Positions 1 through 8,805 of a stretch of DNA of 64,000 nucleotides are shown piece after piece. Made by a program: the position numbers and the translations under genes. Location of the stretch: NCBI RefSeq assembly GCF_020535565.1, contig NZ_CP084758.1, positions 2,259,501 through 2,323,500 of the forward strand. The letters are read 5' to 3'. Position 1 is the first letter of the stretch, and each line of letters begins with the position of its first letter. The notes beneath the pieces were generated by a model. That model had not been told where the DNA came from. It saw only the letters and a program-made list of their open reading frames with translations, and did no database searches. This stretch comes from Shinella sp. XGS7. Its GTDB lineage: Bacteria > Pseudomonadota > Gammaproteobacteria > Burkholderiales > Burkholderiaceae_C.

Positions 1-146
1 CCCGACGGGGTTCTTGCAAATCTGCGCTGCCACGCGCTGTCGACAACCGCCCGGTCACTTGGGGACAGGGCCCGCCGCCTCGAGCGCGCGTTGCATCACC
101 TGATGGGCCGGTTTCACCGGCCCGCCACGCCTGCGTCGTAGTCCTA

Positions 147-1250
147 ATGCCCGTAAAATCAGGCAAATCAAATACTTACGGCGCAATTGTGGTTCGGAAC
201 ATTATAGGGGCTAAAGCGGGCCCGAAAGCTGGGGTCAGCCCCAGGGACCCCCAGCCTGCCGCGCCGGCCGGTGAGCAAACGCCAACTTTGCAAGTTCGCC
301 GGGTCCTGATCGATGAGGGCTCGGCCGGCCAGCGCCTGGACAACTTCCTGCTGCGCGAGCTCAAGGGCGTGCCCAAGACCCATATCTACCGCGTGATCCG
401 CGCCGGCGAGGTGCGGGTCAACAAGGGCCGGGCCCAGGCCGATACCCGGCTGGAACTGGGCGACGAGGTGCGCGTGCCCCCGGTGCGCCTGCCCGAGCGG
501 GTTGCGGCCAAGCCCGACTATGTGCCGGCCAAGGAATTCCCCGTGCTGTTCGAGGACGAGCACCTGATTGCCGTCAACAAGCCCGCCGGTGTGGCGGTGC
601 ATGGCGGCTCGGGCGTGAGCTTCGGCGTGATCGAGCAGCTGCGCCAGGCGCGGCCCCAGGCCAAGTTCCTGGAGCTGGTGCACCGCCTGGACAAGGAAAC
701 CTCGGGCCTGCTGCTGATTGCCAAGAAGCGCAGCGCCCTGGTGGCCCTGCAGGACCAGTTCCGCGAGCGCGAGACGGGCAAGACCTATGCCGCCCTGGTG
801 CTGGGCGACTGGGCCGAGAACAAGAAGGTGATCGACGTGCCCCTGCTCAAGTTCGTGGGCAGCGATGGCGAGCGCTGGGTGCGCGCCGTCACCAGCTCGC
901 ACGACCCCCAGGCCGAGCAGGCCAAGCGCTCCATCAGCCTGGTGCGGGTGGCCGAGCGCTTCCCCGGCGCGGCCTACAGCCTGCTGGATGTGACCATCAA
1001 GACCGGCCGCACCCACCAGATCCGCGTGCACCTGGCGCATGAGGGCCATCCCATCGCGGGCGATCCCAAGTACGGCCAGTTCGAGGCCAACCGCCAGCTG
1101 GCGCGCGGGGCGCTCAAGTTCGAGCGCATGTTCCTGCACGCCCGGCGTCTGAAGTTCAGCCACCCCGCCAGCGGCGCCGAGACCGAGCTGCTGGCGCCCC
1201 TGCCCCCCGAATGCGAGCGCCTGCTGGGCGCGCTGAGAGCCACCGCATGA
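147..1250 (+). CDS. rluC: 23S rRNA pseudouridine synthase RluC-like
   Basis: Makes pseudouridine in 23S rRNA (RluC family, positions 955/2504/2580 in E. coli). An S4 RNA-binding domain starts near residue 54 (GQRLDNFLLRELKGVPK) and is followed by the RluA/RluC catalytic domain; the motif HRLDKETSGLL puts the catalytic Asp at residue 182. The first about 45 residues are low complexity and overlap a TATAAT on the opposite strand, so the real start is probably further in; the in-frame GTG at 189 and TTG at 288 are alternatives, and I give the longest frame. It is first in a tight operon; its stop overlaps the next start (ATGA). Family assignment is firm, start is not. Confidence 0.9.
   Translation: MPVKSGKSNTYGAIVVRNIIGAKAGPKAGVSPRDPQPAAPAGEQTPTLQVRRVLIDEGSAGQRLDNFLLRELKGVPKTHIYRVIRAGEVRVNKGRAQADTRLELGDEVRVPPVRLPERVAAKPDYVPAKEFPVLFEDEHLIAVNKPAGVAVHGGSGVSFGVIEQLRQARPQAKFLELVHRLDKETSGLLLIAKKRSALVALQDQFRERETGKTYAALVLGDWAENKKVIDVPLLKFVGSDGERWVRAVTSSHDPQAEQAKRSISLVRVAERFPGAAYSLLDVTIKTGRTHQIRVHLAHEGHPIAGDPKYGQFEANRQLARGALKFERMFLHARRLKFSHPASGAETELLAPLPPECERLLGALRATA
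201..206 (-). promoter_or_regulatory. perfect TATAAT -10 box on the minus strand upstream of rluC
   Basis: The plus strand reads ATTATA here, giving TATAAT on the minus strand. In many Burkholderiales rluC lies divergent from rne (RNase E), whose transcript has a long leader; this box could drive such a leftward gene just beyond the window edge. No convincing -35 hexamer is visible at 17 bp, so this is a weak call. Confidence 0.3.
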
Positions 1251-1915
1251 GCCCCCGACCGCAACGCTTTGACCTGATCGTCTTCGACTGGGACGGCACC
1301 CTGTTCGACTCCACGGCCCTGATCACCCGCTGCATCCAGGCCGCGGCCGAGGACCTGGGCCTGCCCCGCCCCAGCGACGCGCAGGCCAGCTATGTGATCG
1401 GCATGGGCCTGCACGAGGCCCTGGCCCATGCGGTGCCGGGCCTGGACCCGGCGCGCTATCCCGAGCTGGGCCAGCGCTATCGCCACCATTACTTCGCGGC
1501 CCAGCATGCGGTGACGCTGTTTGAGGGCACGCTGCCCATGCTGCAGGCGCTCAAGGCCCGCCACCACTGGCTGGCGATTGCCACGGGCAAGAGCCGCCGC
1601 GGCCTGGACGAGGCGCTCAAGGTGGCGCCCGAGCTGGGCGCGCTCTTCGATGGCAGCCGCACGGCCGACGAGACTGCCGGCAAACCCAACCCCCTGATGC
1701 TCAACGAGCTGATGCGCGAGTTCGGCGCCGAGCCCGAGCGCACGCTGATGATCGGCGACACCAGCCACGACCTGCAGCTGGCCCTGAACGCCGGCACGGC
1801 CAGCGTGGGCGTGAGCTACGGTGCCCATGACCACGCCAGCTTCGCCGACTACGGGCCCCTGCACATTGCCCACTCCGTGCCCCAGCTGCACGCCTGGCTG
1901 ATGGAGAACGCCTGA
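1247..1915 (+). CDS. HAD-family hydrolase, phosphoglycolate phosphatase-like
   Basis: A 222-residue HAD phosphatase. Motif I is FDWDGTLFDS (nucleophile Asp14, acid/base Asp16), the Lys-containing GKPNP follows, and motif IV is MIGDTSHD, the layout of the Gph/PGP subfamily with an alpha-helical cap between motifs I and II. The ATG at 1247 overlaps the rluC stop (ATGA), which decides the start over an upstream in-frame ATG inside rluC. It is translationally coupled to rluC and to the Rieske gene downstream (TGATG). In Burkholderiales this rluC-linked HAD protein is often annotated as phosphoglycolate phosphatase; the real substrate cannot be told from sequence. Confidence 0.88.
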   Translation: MSPRPQRFDLIVFDWDGTLFDSTALITRCIQAAAEDLGLPRPSDAQASYVIGMGLHEALAHAVPGLDPARYPELGQRYRHHYFAAQHAVTLFEGTLPMLQALKARHHWLAIATGKSRRGLDEALKVAPELGALFDGSRTADETAGKPNPLMLNELMREFGAEPERTLMIGDTSHDLQLALNAGTASVGVSYGAHDHASFADYGPLHIAHSVPQLHAWLMENA

Positions 1916-2310
1916 TGAGCCCCCACGAATCTGACACCGCCGCCCAGGGGCTGCCCCTTTGCCCCTCCGCGGCCCTGGAAGAACGCGGCCGCGCCCACAG
2001 CTTCGATGTGCTGCAGTGGAACCAGCCCGCGCGCGCCTTCGCCCTGCGCTTTGACGGCGAGGTGGTGGCCTATCTGAACCGCTGCGCCCATGTGCCCACC
2101 GAGATGGACTGGCAGGAGGGCGAGTTCCTGGACCGCGACAAGCAATACATCATGTGCTCCATCCACGGCGCCGTGTACGACCCGCGCAGCGGGCGCTGCG
2201 TCACCGGCATGTGCGGGCGCATGGGCCTGACCAAGATCGCCGTCTCGGAGCGCGAGGGTCAGGTCTATTGGTATCCTAGCCGCGACACCAAGCCGGCTTT
2301 CGAGGAGTAA
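1915..2310 (+). CDS. Rieske [2Fe-2S] ferredoxin-like protein
   Basis: A 131-residue soluble Rieske domain protein. Cluster ligands are visible as Cys57-x-His59 (RCAHV) and Cys81-x-x-His84 (CSIHG). No signal peptide or membrane segment and no oxygenase catalytic domain, so it is a stand-alone electron carrier rather than a bc1 subunit or dioxygenase large subunit. Its start overlaps the previous stop by one base and the next gene follows after 11 bp with its own site, placing it inside the rluC operon. The conserved neighbourhood with a S49 peptidase is known in Burkholderiales, but the partner that reduces or is reduced by it is unknown. Confidence 0.87.
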   Translation: MSPHESDTAAQGLPLCPSAALEERGRAHSFDVLQWNQPARAFALRFDGEVVAYLNRCAHVPTEMDWQEGEFLDRDKQYIMCSIHGAVYDPRSGRCVTGMCGRMGLTKIAVSEREGQVYWYPSRDTKPAFEE

Positions 2311-2321
2311 GAGAAGCCACC

Positions 2322-3332
2322 ATGAATTCCCACGACGATCTGCCGCCCCCGATTGCCGACCCCCTGGGCACGCCGCCCCGGGCCGCCGCGCCCGCCAGCC
2401 CCGCTGCCGGCGCGGGCTACGAGCAGCTGATGGCCCAGTTCGCCCGCGACTATCTGCGCGACCGCCGCGCCGAGCGGCGCTGGCGCAGCTTCTTCCGCCT
2501 GGCCTGGCTGGCCCTGATCGTGAGCCTGATGTATCTGCTCTTTGCTCAGCGCCACCCCGGGGCCGCGCCGAGCACGCCGCACACCGCCCTGGTGGAGGTG
2601 CGCGGCGAGATCGCCGCCGATACCGAGGCCAGCGCGGAGCTGATGCTCTCGGCCCTGAAGAGCGCCTTCGAGGACCAGGGCGCCCAGGCCGTGGTGCTGC
2701 GCATCAACTCGCCCGGTGGCAGCCCGGTGCAGGCCGGCATCGTCAATGACGAGATCAAGCGCCTCAAGGCCAAGCATGGCAAGAAGGTCTATGCGGTGGT
2801 GGAGGAAATCTGCGCCTCCGGCGCCTACTACATCGCCGCCGCCGCCGACGAGATCTATGTGGACAAGGCTTCGGTCGTGGGCTCCATCGGCGTGCTGATG
2901 GACGGCTTCGGCTTCACCGGCCTGATGGACAAGGTGGGTGTGGAGCGCCGCCTGCTCACCGCCGGCTCCAACAAGGGCATGCTGGACCCCTTCTCGCCCG
3001 AGAACCCGCAGCAGAAGGCCTATGCCCAGGCCATGCTGGACCAGATCCACCAGCAGTTCATCACCGTGGTCAAGCAGGGCCGCGGCAAGCGCCTGAAGGA
3101 AACGCCCGAAACCTTCTCCGGCCTGTTCTGGAACGGCGAGGAAGCCGTCAAGCAGGGCCTAGCCGACGGCTTCGGCAATCTGGACTATGTGGCCCGCGAG
3201 GTGGTGAAGGCCGAAGAGGTCATCGACTACACCCCGCGCGACAACGTGGCCGAACGCCTGGCCAAGCGCTTCGGCGCCGCCGTGGGCGAGGGCGCGGTCA
3301 AGACCCTGCGCGGTCTGGCGCCGATCCGCTGA
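2322..3332 (+). CDS. S49 family signal peptide peptidase (SppA-like, short form)
   Basis: A 336-residue membrane-anchored serine protease of family S49, expected to degrade leftover signal peptides in the membrane. One membrane segment lies near residues 60-80 (FRLAWLALIVSLMYLLF), with the catalytic part outside the cytoplasm. The Ser/Lys dyad is Ser166 (ICASGAYY) and Lys218 (AGSNKGMLDP); the 52-residue spacing equals that in Bacillus subtilis SppA, so this is the short single-domain form, not the duplicated E. coli type. Last gene of the operon; the damaged S9 gene converges on it from the other strand. Confidence 0.9.
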   Translation: MNSHDDLPPPIADPLGTPPRAAAPASPAAGAGYEQLMAQFARDYLRDRRAERRWRSFFRLAWLALIVSLMYLLFAQRHPGAAPSTPHTALVEVRGEIAADTEASAELMLSALKSAFEDQGAQAVVLRINSPGGSPVQAGIVNDEIKRLKAKHGKKVYAVVEEICASGAYYIAAAADEIYVDKASVVGSIGVLMDGFGFTGLMDKVGVERRLLTAGSNKGMLDPFSPENPQQKAYAQAMLDQIHQQFITVVKQGRGKRLKETPETFSGLFWNGEEAVKQGLADGFGNLDYVAREVVKAEEVIDYTPRDNVAERLAKRFGAAVGEGAVKTLRGLAPIR

Positions 3333-3377
3333 GCGGGGCTGGCCGGGCCGGCGCTTCCGCAGGCCCCAGCACCTGCT

Positions 3378-5264
3378 TCAGAAACTCGTCCAGCGCCGCG
3401 AAGAACGCGCGGCGATGCGGCAGATGGCTGAGCTGATGGTCGCCGCGCTCCTGGCGCAGCAGCCGCACCGGCTTGCCCGCGGCCTGCAGGGCCTCGGCCG
3501 GTCCGTGGCCAGGCGGCCGATCTGGCGGGCGGCGGCGGCCGGTGCGAACAGGGTGCGGCCATGCTCGGTCTCACGCAGCAGCTCCACCAGATCGCTGGGG
3601 GCGGCCAGCGCCATGGCGCCGCGGTAGAGACGGGGCGTCTTGGCCACGCCCATCAGCGCCGCATAGCCGCCATAGCTGGCGCCCACAATGGCCACGCGCC
3701 GCGCATCGATCCAGCCGCGCCGCGCCAGCTCGGCCACGCCGTCTTCCAGATCGTCCTGCATCTCCAGGCCCCAGCGCTGCAGGCCGGCCTCCAGCACGGC
3801 CCGGCCCTGGCCGGTGGAGCCGCGGAAGTTGAGTTGCAGCACCGCATGGCCGCGCAGGGCGATATAGGCCGAGAAGTCGTCAAACGCGGCGCTGTCCTGC
3901 GCCTGCGGACCACCATGGGGCAGCACCACCAGCGGCAGGTTCCGGGCCTGCTCCGGTCGCAGGCCCGGCGGCAGGCTGACAAAGCCCTGCAAGACCAGGC
4001 CGTCGCGCGCGCGCAGGCGCAGGGCGTGCTTGCGGGGCAGGGCGGCGCCCACCAACTCGGGATAGCGTTCGCCCAGCGGCTCCAGGCTGCCGCGCTGGCG
4101 GTCGCCCACCAAGTAGGCGCCGGGGTCGCCGTTGGCGGCGGACAGCAGCAGATAGAGCTCGTCGCGGCGGGCGAGTTGCAGCAGGCGGTTGCTGCGACCC
4201 GGCAGGGCCTGCTCGATGCCGGCCAGCAAAGCCTTCAAGCCCGGATCCCAGGCGGCCAGCTCGCCGCCCAGATCGGCCGAGATCAGCCCCAGGGCTTCGC
4301 CATCGCGGGTGGAGCGCAGCAGCTGGCCACCCAGATCGCCCTCGCTCGGCAGGCGCAGGGCCTGCGGCTCGGGCTCGGCCTGGCTCAGGTCCAGGGTGTA
4401 AAGACCCCGCCGGCCGGCCGCTTCGGCCAGCACATACAGGCGCTGCGGATCCAGGCCGAAGCCCAGGGGCTGCAGGGCCTGCGCGTCCAGATGGCCGAAG
4501 TGGCGCAGCACCCGCCAGCGCTGGCGCTCGGGATCGCAGACCCAGAGCGCGAAGCGCCCCTCCTCGTAGGCCAGGCCCACCCGCACCCGGTGCTGCGCGT
4601 CGCTGAGCCAGGCCTGCACATGGGGCAGGCTGTCCTGCACCAGGCGGCGCGCGCCGGTGAGCAGGTTCACGCGGTAGACCCCGGTCTGGTCTGCCAGCCG
4701 GGCGTCGCGCTGGGCCAGCAGGATGTGCTCACCGTCCTCGGGCAGCAGGTCCACCACCTGGTCCTGGACGATCTGGCCCGCGACGGGACGGCCCAGGTTC
4801 AGCGGCGTGCCGCTGCCATCGGCGGCCAGACTCAGCAGCCGGGTCTCGACGGTGTCGGCCTGGTTGAAGGGGCTCAGGGCGCGGCTGCCGGGATAGCGCA
4901 GGCTCAGCAGCAGGCGCTCGGGGCTGGCCCAGACCAGCCAGCTGAGCTGGAACTCCAGATTGTCGGTGGCCATCAAGGGGCGCCAAGGGCCTCCGGCCAG
5001 GGCGCGCACCGCGAGCTGGCTGTGCGTCTCGCTGCGGATGAGCGCGGCGAACTGCCGCCCGTCCGGGCTCAGCCGCAGCTGCTCGAGCTGCGGGCCGCGC
5101 GCGATGGCGGCGCACAGGCGCTCGACGGCCGCCCCCGCGACCTCCGCGGGCTCCGGGGTCTGGCCCCAGACCTTGCCGGGCCAGCCCGCGCTCCCACCCA
5201 GAGCCGCCGGCAGGGCATGACCGAGCAGCGCGCGCCGCGCCCGGTCGGGGACGGCGCGCCTCAC
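3378..5264 (-). pseudogene. S9 family prolyl oligopeptidase-like hydrolase with internal deletion and frameshifted C-terminus
   Basis: A 628-codon frame starting with GTG at 5264 that overlaps the stop of the pectate lyase-esterase gene. The N-terminal half is beta-propeller-like; the C-terminal half is an alpha/beta hydrolase with nucleophile motif GASYGGYA (Ser about 530) and an oxyanion HGGPQ motif. After RTLFAPAAAARQIGRL the frame goes wrong: the expected ending (EALQAAGKPVRLLRQ, then GDHQLSHLPHR with the catalytic His, then AALDEFLKQVLG) is present but in another frame, running to a stop at 3298. The stretch that should carry the catalytic Asp (GxxDxxVP) is absent, so about 40-45 codons plus a frame are lost. 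Probably inactive unless this is an assembly error. It ends the leftward pectin arm. Confidence 0.8.
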
Positions 5265-8098
5265 GGGGCCGGTACCCAGCCGCCCGGGGAGCCGGTGGCG
5301 ATGGTGGAGTTGAAGAACAGCTCCGCCCGCTGGTCCAGCCCCACGCTGCTGCCGAGCTGGCGCGCAAGCGCCAGGCTCTTGTCGGCTCCGGCCACGCGCA
5401 CTGTGGCCACCGCCAGGCGGGCGCTCAGGTCCAGCGGCACGCCGTCCAGGTCCTGGCTGCCGTACTCGCGCCAGCCGGCCTGCTCGGTGGCGCCACCATC
5501 GGCCGTGCCGGCCCAGGGCGGCGGGTTGCTGCCGCAGCTGCCGGTGCCGGTGCCGCTGCGGCTGGTGCCGCTGCCCACGCACCAGCCCTGGGGCAGGATG
5601 TGGGCGCCCATGCGGGTGTTGATGAAGGCGATGTTGTCCACATAGCTGCTGCTGCCCGTGCCGCCGCTGCGTGCCAGATAGGCCTGGGTCACGCCGGGGC
5701 CGGCGGTGAGCCGGCTGTTGAGGAAGACGAAGCCTTTGTCCCCCGCGGTGGCGCGTGCCTGCAGCACATAGCCAGGCGAGCTGCTGGCGGGATCGAAGAC
5801 GGAGCGGATCTCGCAGTCCTCGAACACGCTGGCCATCACGCTGCCCCAGATGAAGTCCACATTGCCCTCCACCAGGGACTGGTAGATCCAGTTGTAGCCC
5901 TTGAGCTGCAGCGTGTCCTGCTGGCTGATGAAGCTCATCTGCCGGGCCACCAGGCGGGCCGCGGCGGCCGTGGTGCTGGTGTTGAAGTAAAGCACCTCGG
6001 CCTGGTTGTCGTAGAGGCTGCTGCGTTCATGCGGATTGAGCAGGGTGAACTGGCTCAGGCTGAGCAGGTCGGCGTTCTCGACCAGCAGCACCGAGCGGCC
6101 GCCACCCAGCACGCGGTGGCCCGCGCTGCGGCCCGAGGTGGAGAGCGCCGTGCCCGGCGCCGTGCTGGTGGCGCCGCTGCCGGCGTTGAGTGACTCGAAG
6201 TTCGCCTCGCCCACGATCACGCCCTCGCGGCTCTCGCCCACGATGCTCAGATTGTTGACCCGGCGCAGCACCGCGAACTCGGGATAGCGCCCATTGGCCA
6301 GGCGGATCTGCTTGGGCGTGGCGGTGCTGTTGCAGCCGTAGCTGGCGCTGCTGCTGGTGGAGCAGTGCTTCATGATCCAGTTCAGCGCGCCCTGCAGGGT
6401 GCGGAAGTCGGCGCTGCTGCCCTCGTCGTCCACGCTCACGCTGGTGTAGCTGGCGGGCGCGGCGCGGGTGGTGAAGCTCCAGTCATCGGCCTTGCTGATG
6501 CCGGCAAAGGGCTGGCCCTTGATCGTGCCCTGCAGGGCCTCGGCCTCGATGGTGATGTAGTAGCGGGTGTTGAAGTCCAGCTTGCCGCTGCGCGGGCGGA
6601 TCACGGCGCTGCTGCCGCGCACCAGCACCGGCCGGTACCAGACATGGCGGGCCAGGGCCGGGTTCTCGGGCATGGCGCCCAGGCCCAGCGCATCGATTTC
6701 CAGGTTCTGGCGCGGGATCACGGTCTGGGTGTCGCTGGCCGAGGGGGCGGTGGACAGGTCCAGGCTGTCGATCAGGGCGTCATCGCTGGCACGCCAGAGG
6801 CGGATCAGGCCGCGGCTGCCGATGCTGGGCGGCGCATCGAAGGCCAGGGACAGGCGCGTGTCCACCGGCACACCGGTCTCGCGGGTGGCAGGGCGGCGGC
6901 TGCCGGCCTCGCTGTCCACATTGCCGTTGCCCGCGATCTGGGTGCTGAGCTTGCCGGCACCGGCCTGGGCCAGGGCGTTGGCCTTGACCAGGGCGGCGGG
7001 GCGGGGCTTGTAGGCATAGGGCGGGGTCCAGGCCGCGCCGGCCCCCACGCTGCAGGCGCCCAGGGGCGCGCCGTTGAGCGTGGAGCCGCTGTCGCGGAAG
7101 CCGCCGCTCTGGTCGGCGCTGGGGTAGACCACCACGCTGTCGCAGCCGCTGGCGCCCTCGATGGCGAAGACGTTGGCGCTGGAGAGAATCTGCGCCGCCT
7201 TGCCCGCGCCCACGCTGTAGCTGTGGGCGTAGGGCCGGGCCTGCTTGCTGCCGCTGAAGAAGTTGTTGATCAGGTGCACCTGGCCGTAGCGCACGCGCGG
7301 CACGCGCTGGGTCAGACCGCTGAACACATTGTTGGCCAGGGTCACGCGCAGCTTGCCGGCGTCGCTGCTCAGGCTGTCGGAAGAGCCGATCAGCATGCTC
7401 TTGTCATGCTGGGTGAGCAGGTTGTAGGAGAGGGTGATGTAGTCCGCGCCCTTGGTGATGTCGATGGCGCCGTCGTGGCACTGGCGCGGCTTGCCGTTCT
7501 CGATGGGCAGGGTGTCGTCGGTGACGGGGGCGTCGCCGATGGTGTTGTGGTCGATCCAGACATGGCTGGCCCCGGCAATGCCGATCGCGTCATAGGCCGC
7601 GTTCCAGCTGCCGAACTCGCCGTCGCTCGGGTCCCAGACCGGGGCCACATCGCAGGGGGCCACCAGGTGCAGATTGCGCACGATGACCTGGCTCACGCCG
7701 CTGATGTCGATGTAGCCGTTGATGAAGCCGGCGCCGGGGCCCTCGCCGATCAGGGTGGTGTTGCTGGGCAGCTTGACGCGGGCGCGGGCCTTCTGGTCGG
7801 CCGCGCCCGTGAAGGGCTGGCCCTCGCTCATGTCGATGCGGCCGGCCACCTTGATGATCTTGGCCTGGTTGCCGCCATTGGCCAGGGCGGCCAGCAGCTG
7901 GGCGCGGCTGCTCACGGTGTAGATGTGCTCGGGCGTGGCCGCGGCGCCGCCCTGGGTGCCGCCGGCCTGGCCGGCCCAGCCCTCGGCGGGCGCGGCCTGG
8001 CGGGCCACCTCGGCCAGGGCCGGGGTGGCGAGCAGGCCCAGCGCCGCCAGCAGGGGCAGCAGGCGGCGCACGCGGTGTGGGGTGGGACGGGCGCTCAT
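5261..8098 (-). CDS. secreted pectate lyase (PL1) - Ig-like - pectin methylesterase (CE8) fusion
   Basis: A 945-residue two-enzyme protein. Signal peptide at residues 1-29 (ends ATPALA). Residues about 50-380 are a PL1 parallel beta-helix: WIDHNTIG near 181 (Ca site region) and RVPRVRYGQVHLINN near 264 (catalytic Arg motif RxPxxR). Residues about 405-545 resemble an SbsA/Big-type Ig-like linker. Residues about 560-945 are a CE8 pectin methylesterase with QQDTL near 725 and GNVDFIWG near 745, supplying the two catalytic Asp; the usual LGRPW is changed to LARSG. It would remove methyl esters and cut the resulting polygalacturonate by beta-elimination. Start overlaps the PEP-CTERM gene stop (ATGA). 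Compare the gene at 20884, with the reverse domain order. Confidence 0.9.
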   Translation of the reverse strand: MSARPTPHRVRRLLPLLAALGLLATPALAEVARQAAPAEGWAGQAGGTQGGAAATPEHIYTVSSRAQLLAALANGGNQAKIIKVAGRIDMSEGQPFTGAADQKARARVKLPSNTTLIGEGPGAGFINGYIDISGVSQVIVRNLHLVAPCDVAPVWDPSDGEFGSWNAAYDAIGIAGASHVWIDHNTIGDAPVTDDTLPIENGKPRQCHDGAIDITKGADYITLSYNLLTQHDKSMLIGSSDSLSSDAGKLRVTLANNVFSGLTQRVPRVRYGQVHLINNFFSGSKQARPYAHSYSVGAGKAAQILSSANVFAIEGASGCDSVVVYPSADQSGGFRDSGSTLNGAPLGACSVGAGAAWTPPYAYKPRPAALVKANALAQAGAGKLSTQIAGNGNVDSEAGSRRPATRETGVPVDTRLSLAFDAPPSIGSRGLIRLWRASDDALIDSLDLSTAPSASDTQTVIPRQNLEIDALGLGAMPENPALARHVWYRPVLVRGSSAVIRPRSGKLDFNTRYYITIEAEALQGTIKGQPFAGISKADDWSFTTRAAPASYTSVSVDDEGSSADFRTLQGALNWIMKHCSTSSSASYGCNSTATPKQIRLANGRYPEFAVLRRVNNLSIVGESREGVIVGEANFESLNAGSGATSTAPGTALSTSGRSAGHRVLGGGRSVLLVENADLLSLSQFTLLNPHERSSLYDNQAEVLYFNTSTTAAAARLVARQMSFISQQDTLQLKGYNWIYQSLVEGNVDFIWGSVMASVFEDCEIRSVFDPASSSPGYVLQARATAGDKGFVFLNSRLTAGPGVTQAYLARSGGTGSSSYVDNIAFINTRMGAHILPQGWCVGSGTSRSGTGTGSCGSNPPPWAGTADGGATEQAGWREYGSQDLDGVPLDLSARLAVATVRVAGADKSLALARQLGSSVGLDQRAELFFNSTIATGSPGGWVPAP

Positions 8099-8733
8099 GC
8101 CGCCGCTCCCGGGCGGACCGTGGCCGGCGCGCGGCGGCGGCCCGCTAGCAGCAGGAGGCCCAGGGCGGCCAGGGCGGCACTGCCGGGCTCGGGCACGGCG
8201 TTCACGCTGAGCTGGCCGCCAAAGCTGCCGAAGAGGCGGCCCACGTCCAGGTCGGTGAACTCCAGCTTGAGGCGCCGGCCTTCCTCGAGGCTGGCGCTCA
8301 CCGTGCCGCCCAGGGGCGGCGACTCCCAGCGGAACGCGCTCAGCGGTTGGGGCAGGGCCATGAACTCCAGCACCAGGCTGTAGCTGCCCAGCAGCACGCG
8401 GCCGTCCTCGCGGTTGTTGTACAGGCGCAGCGCGCCGCTTTCATCAAGGTCGATGCCCAGGGCCAGATCGCTGCTCAGGTACTCCAGCTCCAGCGCGGAC
8501 AGGCGGGTGATATGGGAGTCGGGGGCCTCGGCAAAGCCCTGGTCCAGACCCAGCAGGGTCTGGGTCTGGCCATTGAGCGTGGCCACGATCTGGGTGCCGG
8601 CCGGCAGCACGGGCGTGGCCAGGGCCGGGGCGCTGCCCAGGGCCAGCAGGCCGGCCAGGGCCAGGGCGCTCAGCGACTTCAGGGGCCGCCGCGTGGCGGC
8701 GCGGGGGGCGGTGGGGACAGCCTGCGTTCTCAT
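8095..8733 (-). CDS. PEP-CTERM sorting domain protein
   Basis: A 212-residue exported protein of unknown function. Start ATG at 8733 is chosen because AGGAG stands 12 bases upstream; a longer frame begins in the leader. N-terminus has twin-Arg-like basic residues and a signal peptide ending SAPALA. The C-terminus is a textbook PEP-CTERM signal: VPEPGS, then a hydrophobic helix (AALAALGLLLLAG), then RRR. Such proteins are processed by exosortase and are usually linked to exopolysaccharide or surface display. It overlaps the start of the pectate lyase fusion by 4 bp, so the two are co-translated, which suggests a surface role in pectin handling. The body has no recognised enzyme motif. Confidence 0.85.
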   Translation of the reverse strand: MRTQAVPTAPRAATRRPLKSLSALALAGLLALGSAPALATPVLPAGTQIVATLNGQTQTLLGLDQGFAEAPDSHITRLSALELEYLSSDLALGIDLDESGALRLYNNREDGRVLLGSYSLVLEFMALPQPLSAFRWESPPLGGTVSASLEEGRRLKLEFTDLDVGRLFGSFGGQLSVNAVPEPGSAALAALGLLLLAGRRRAPATVRPGAAA

Positions 8734-8805
8734 ATCGGTCTCACTCCTGTTTGTTCTGGGTCGGGAAGCGATCACAAGGGAAACGGGTCAGGGCCTCGCG
8801 TCGGC

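Noticed and set aside
1-146. Gene or RNA in the first 146 bases
   Set aside because: No frame with recognisable product; probably leader DNA between rluC and a gene beyond the edge.
3227-3574. Separate 115-codon gene overlapping the sppA end on the minus strand
   Set aside because: It is neither of the two frames that carry the S9 peptidase C-terminus; composition is Pro/Arg/Ala noise.
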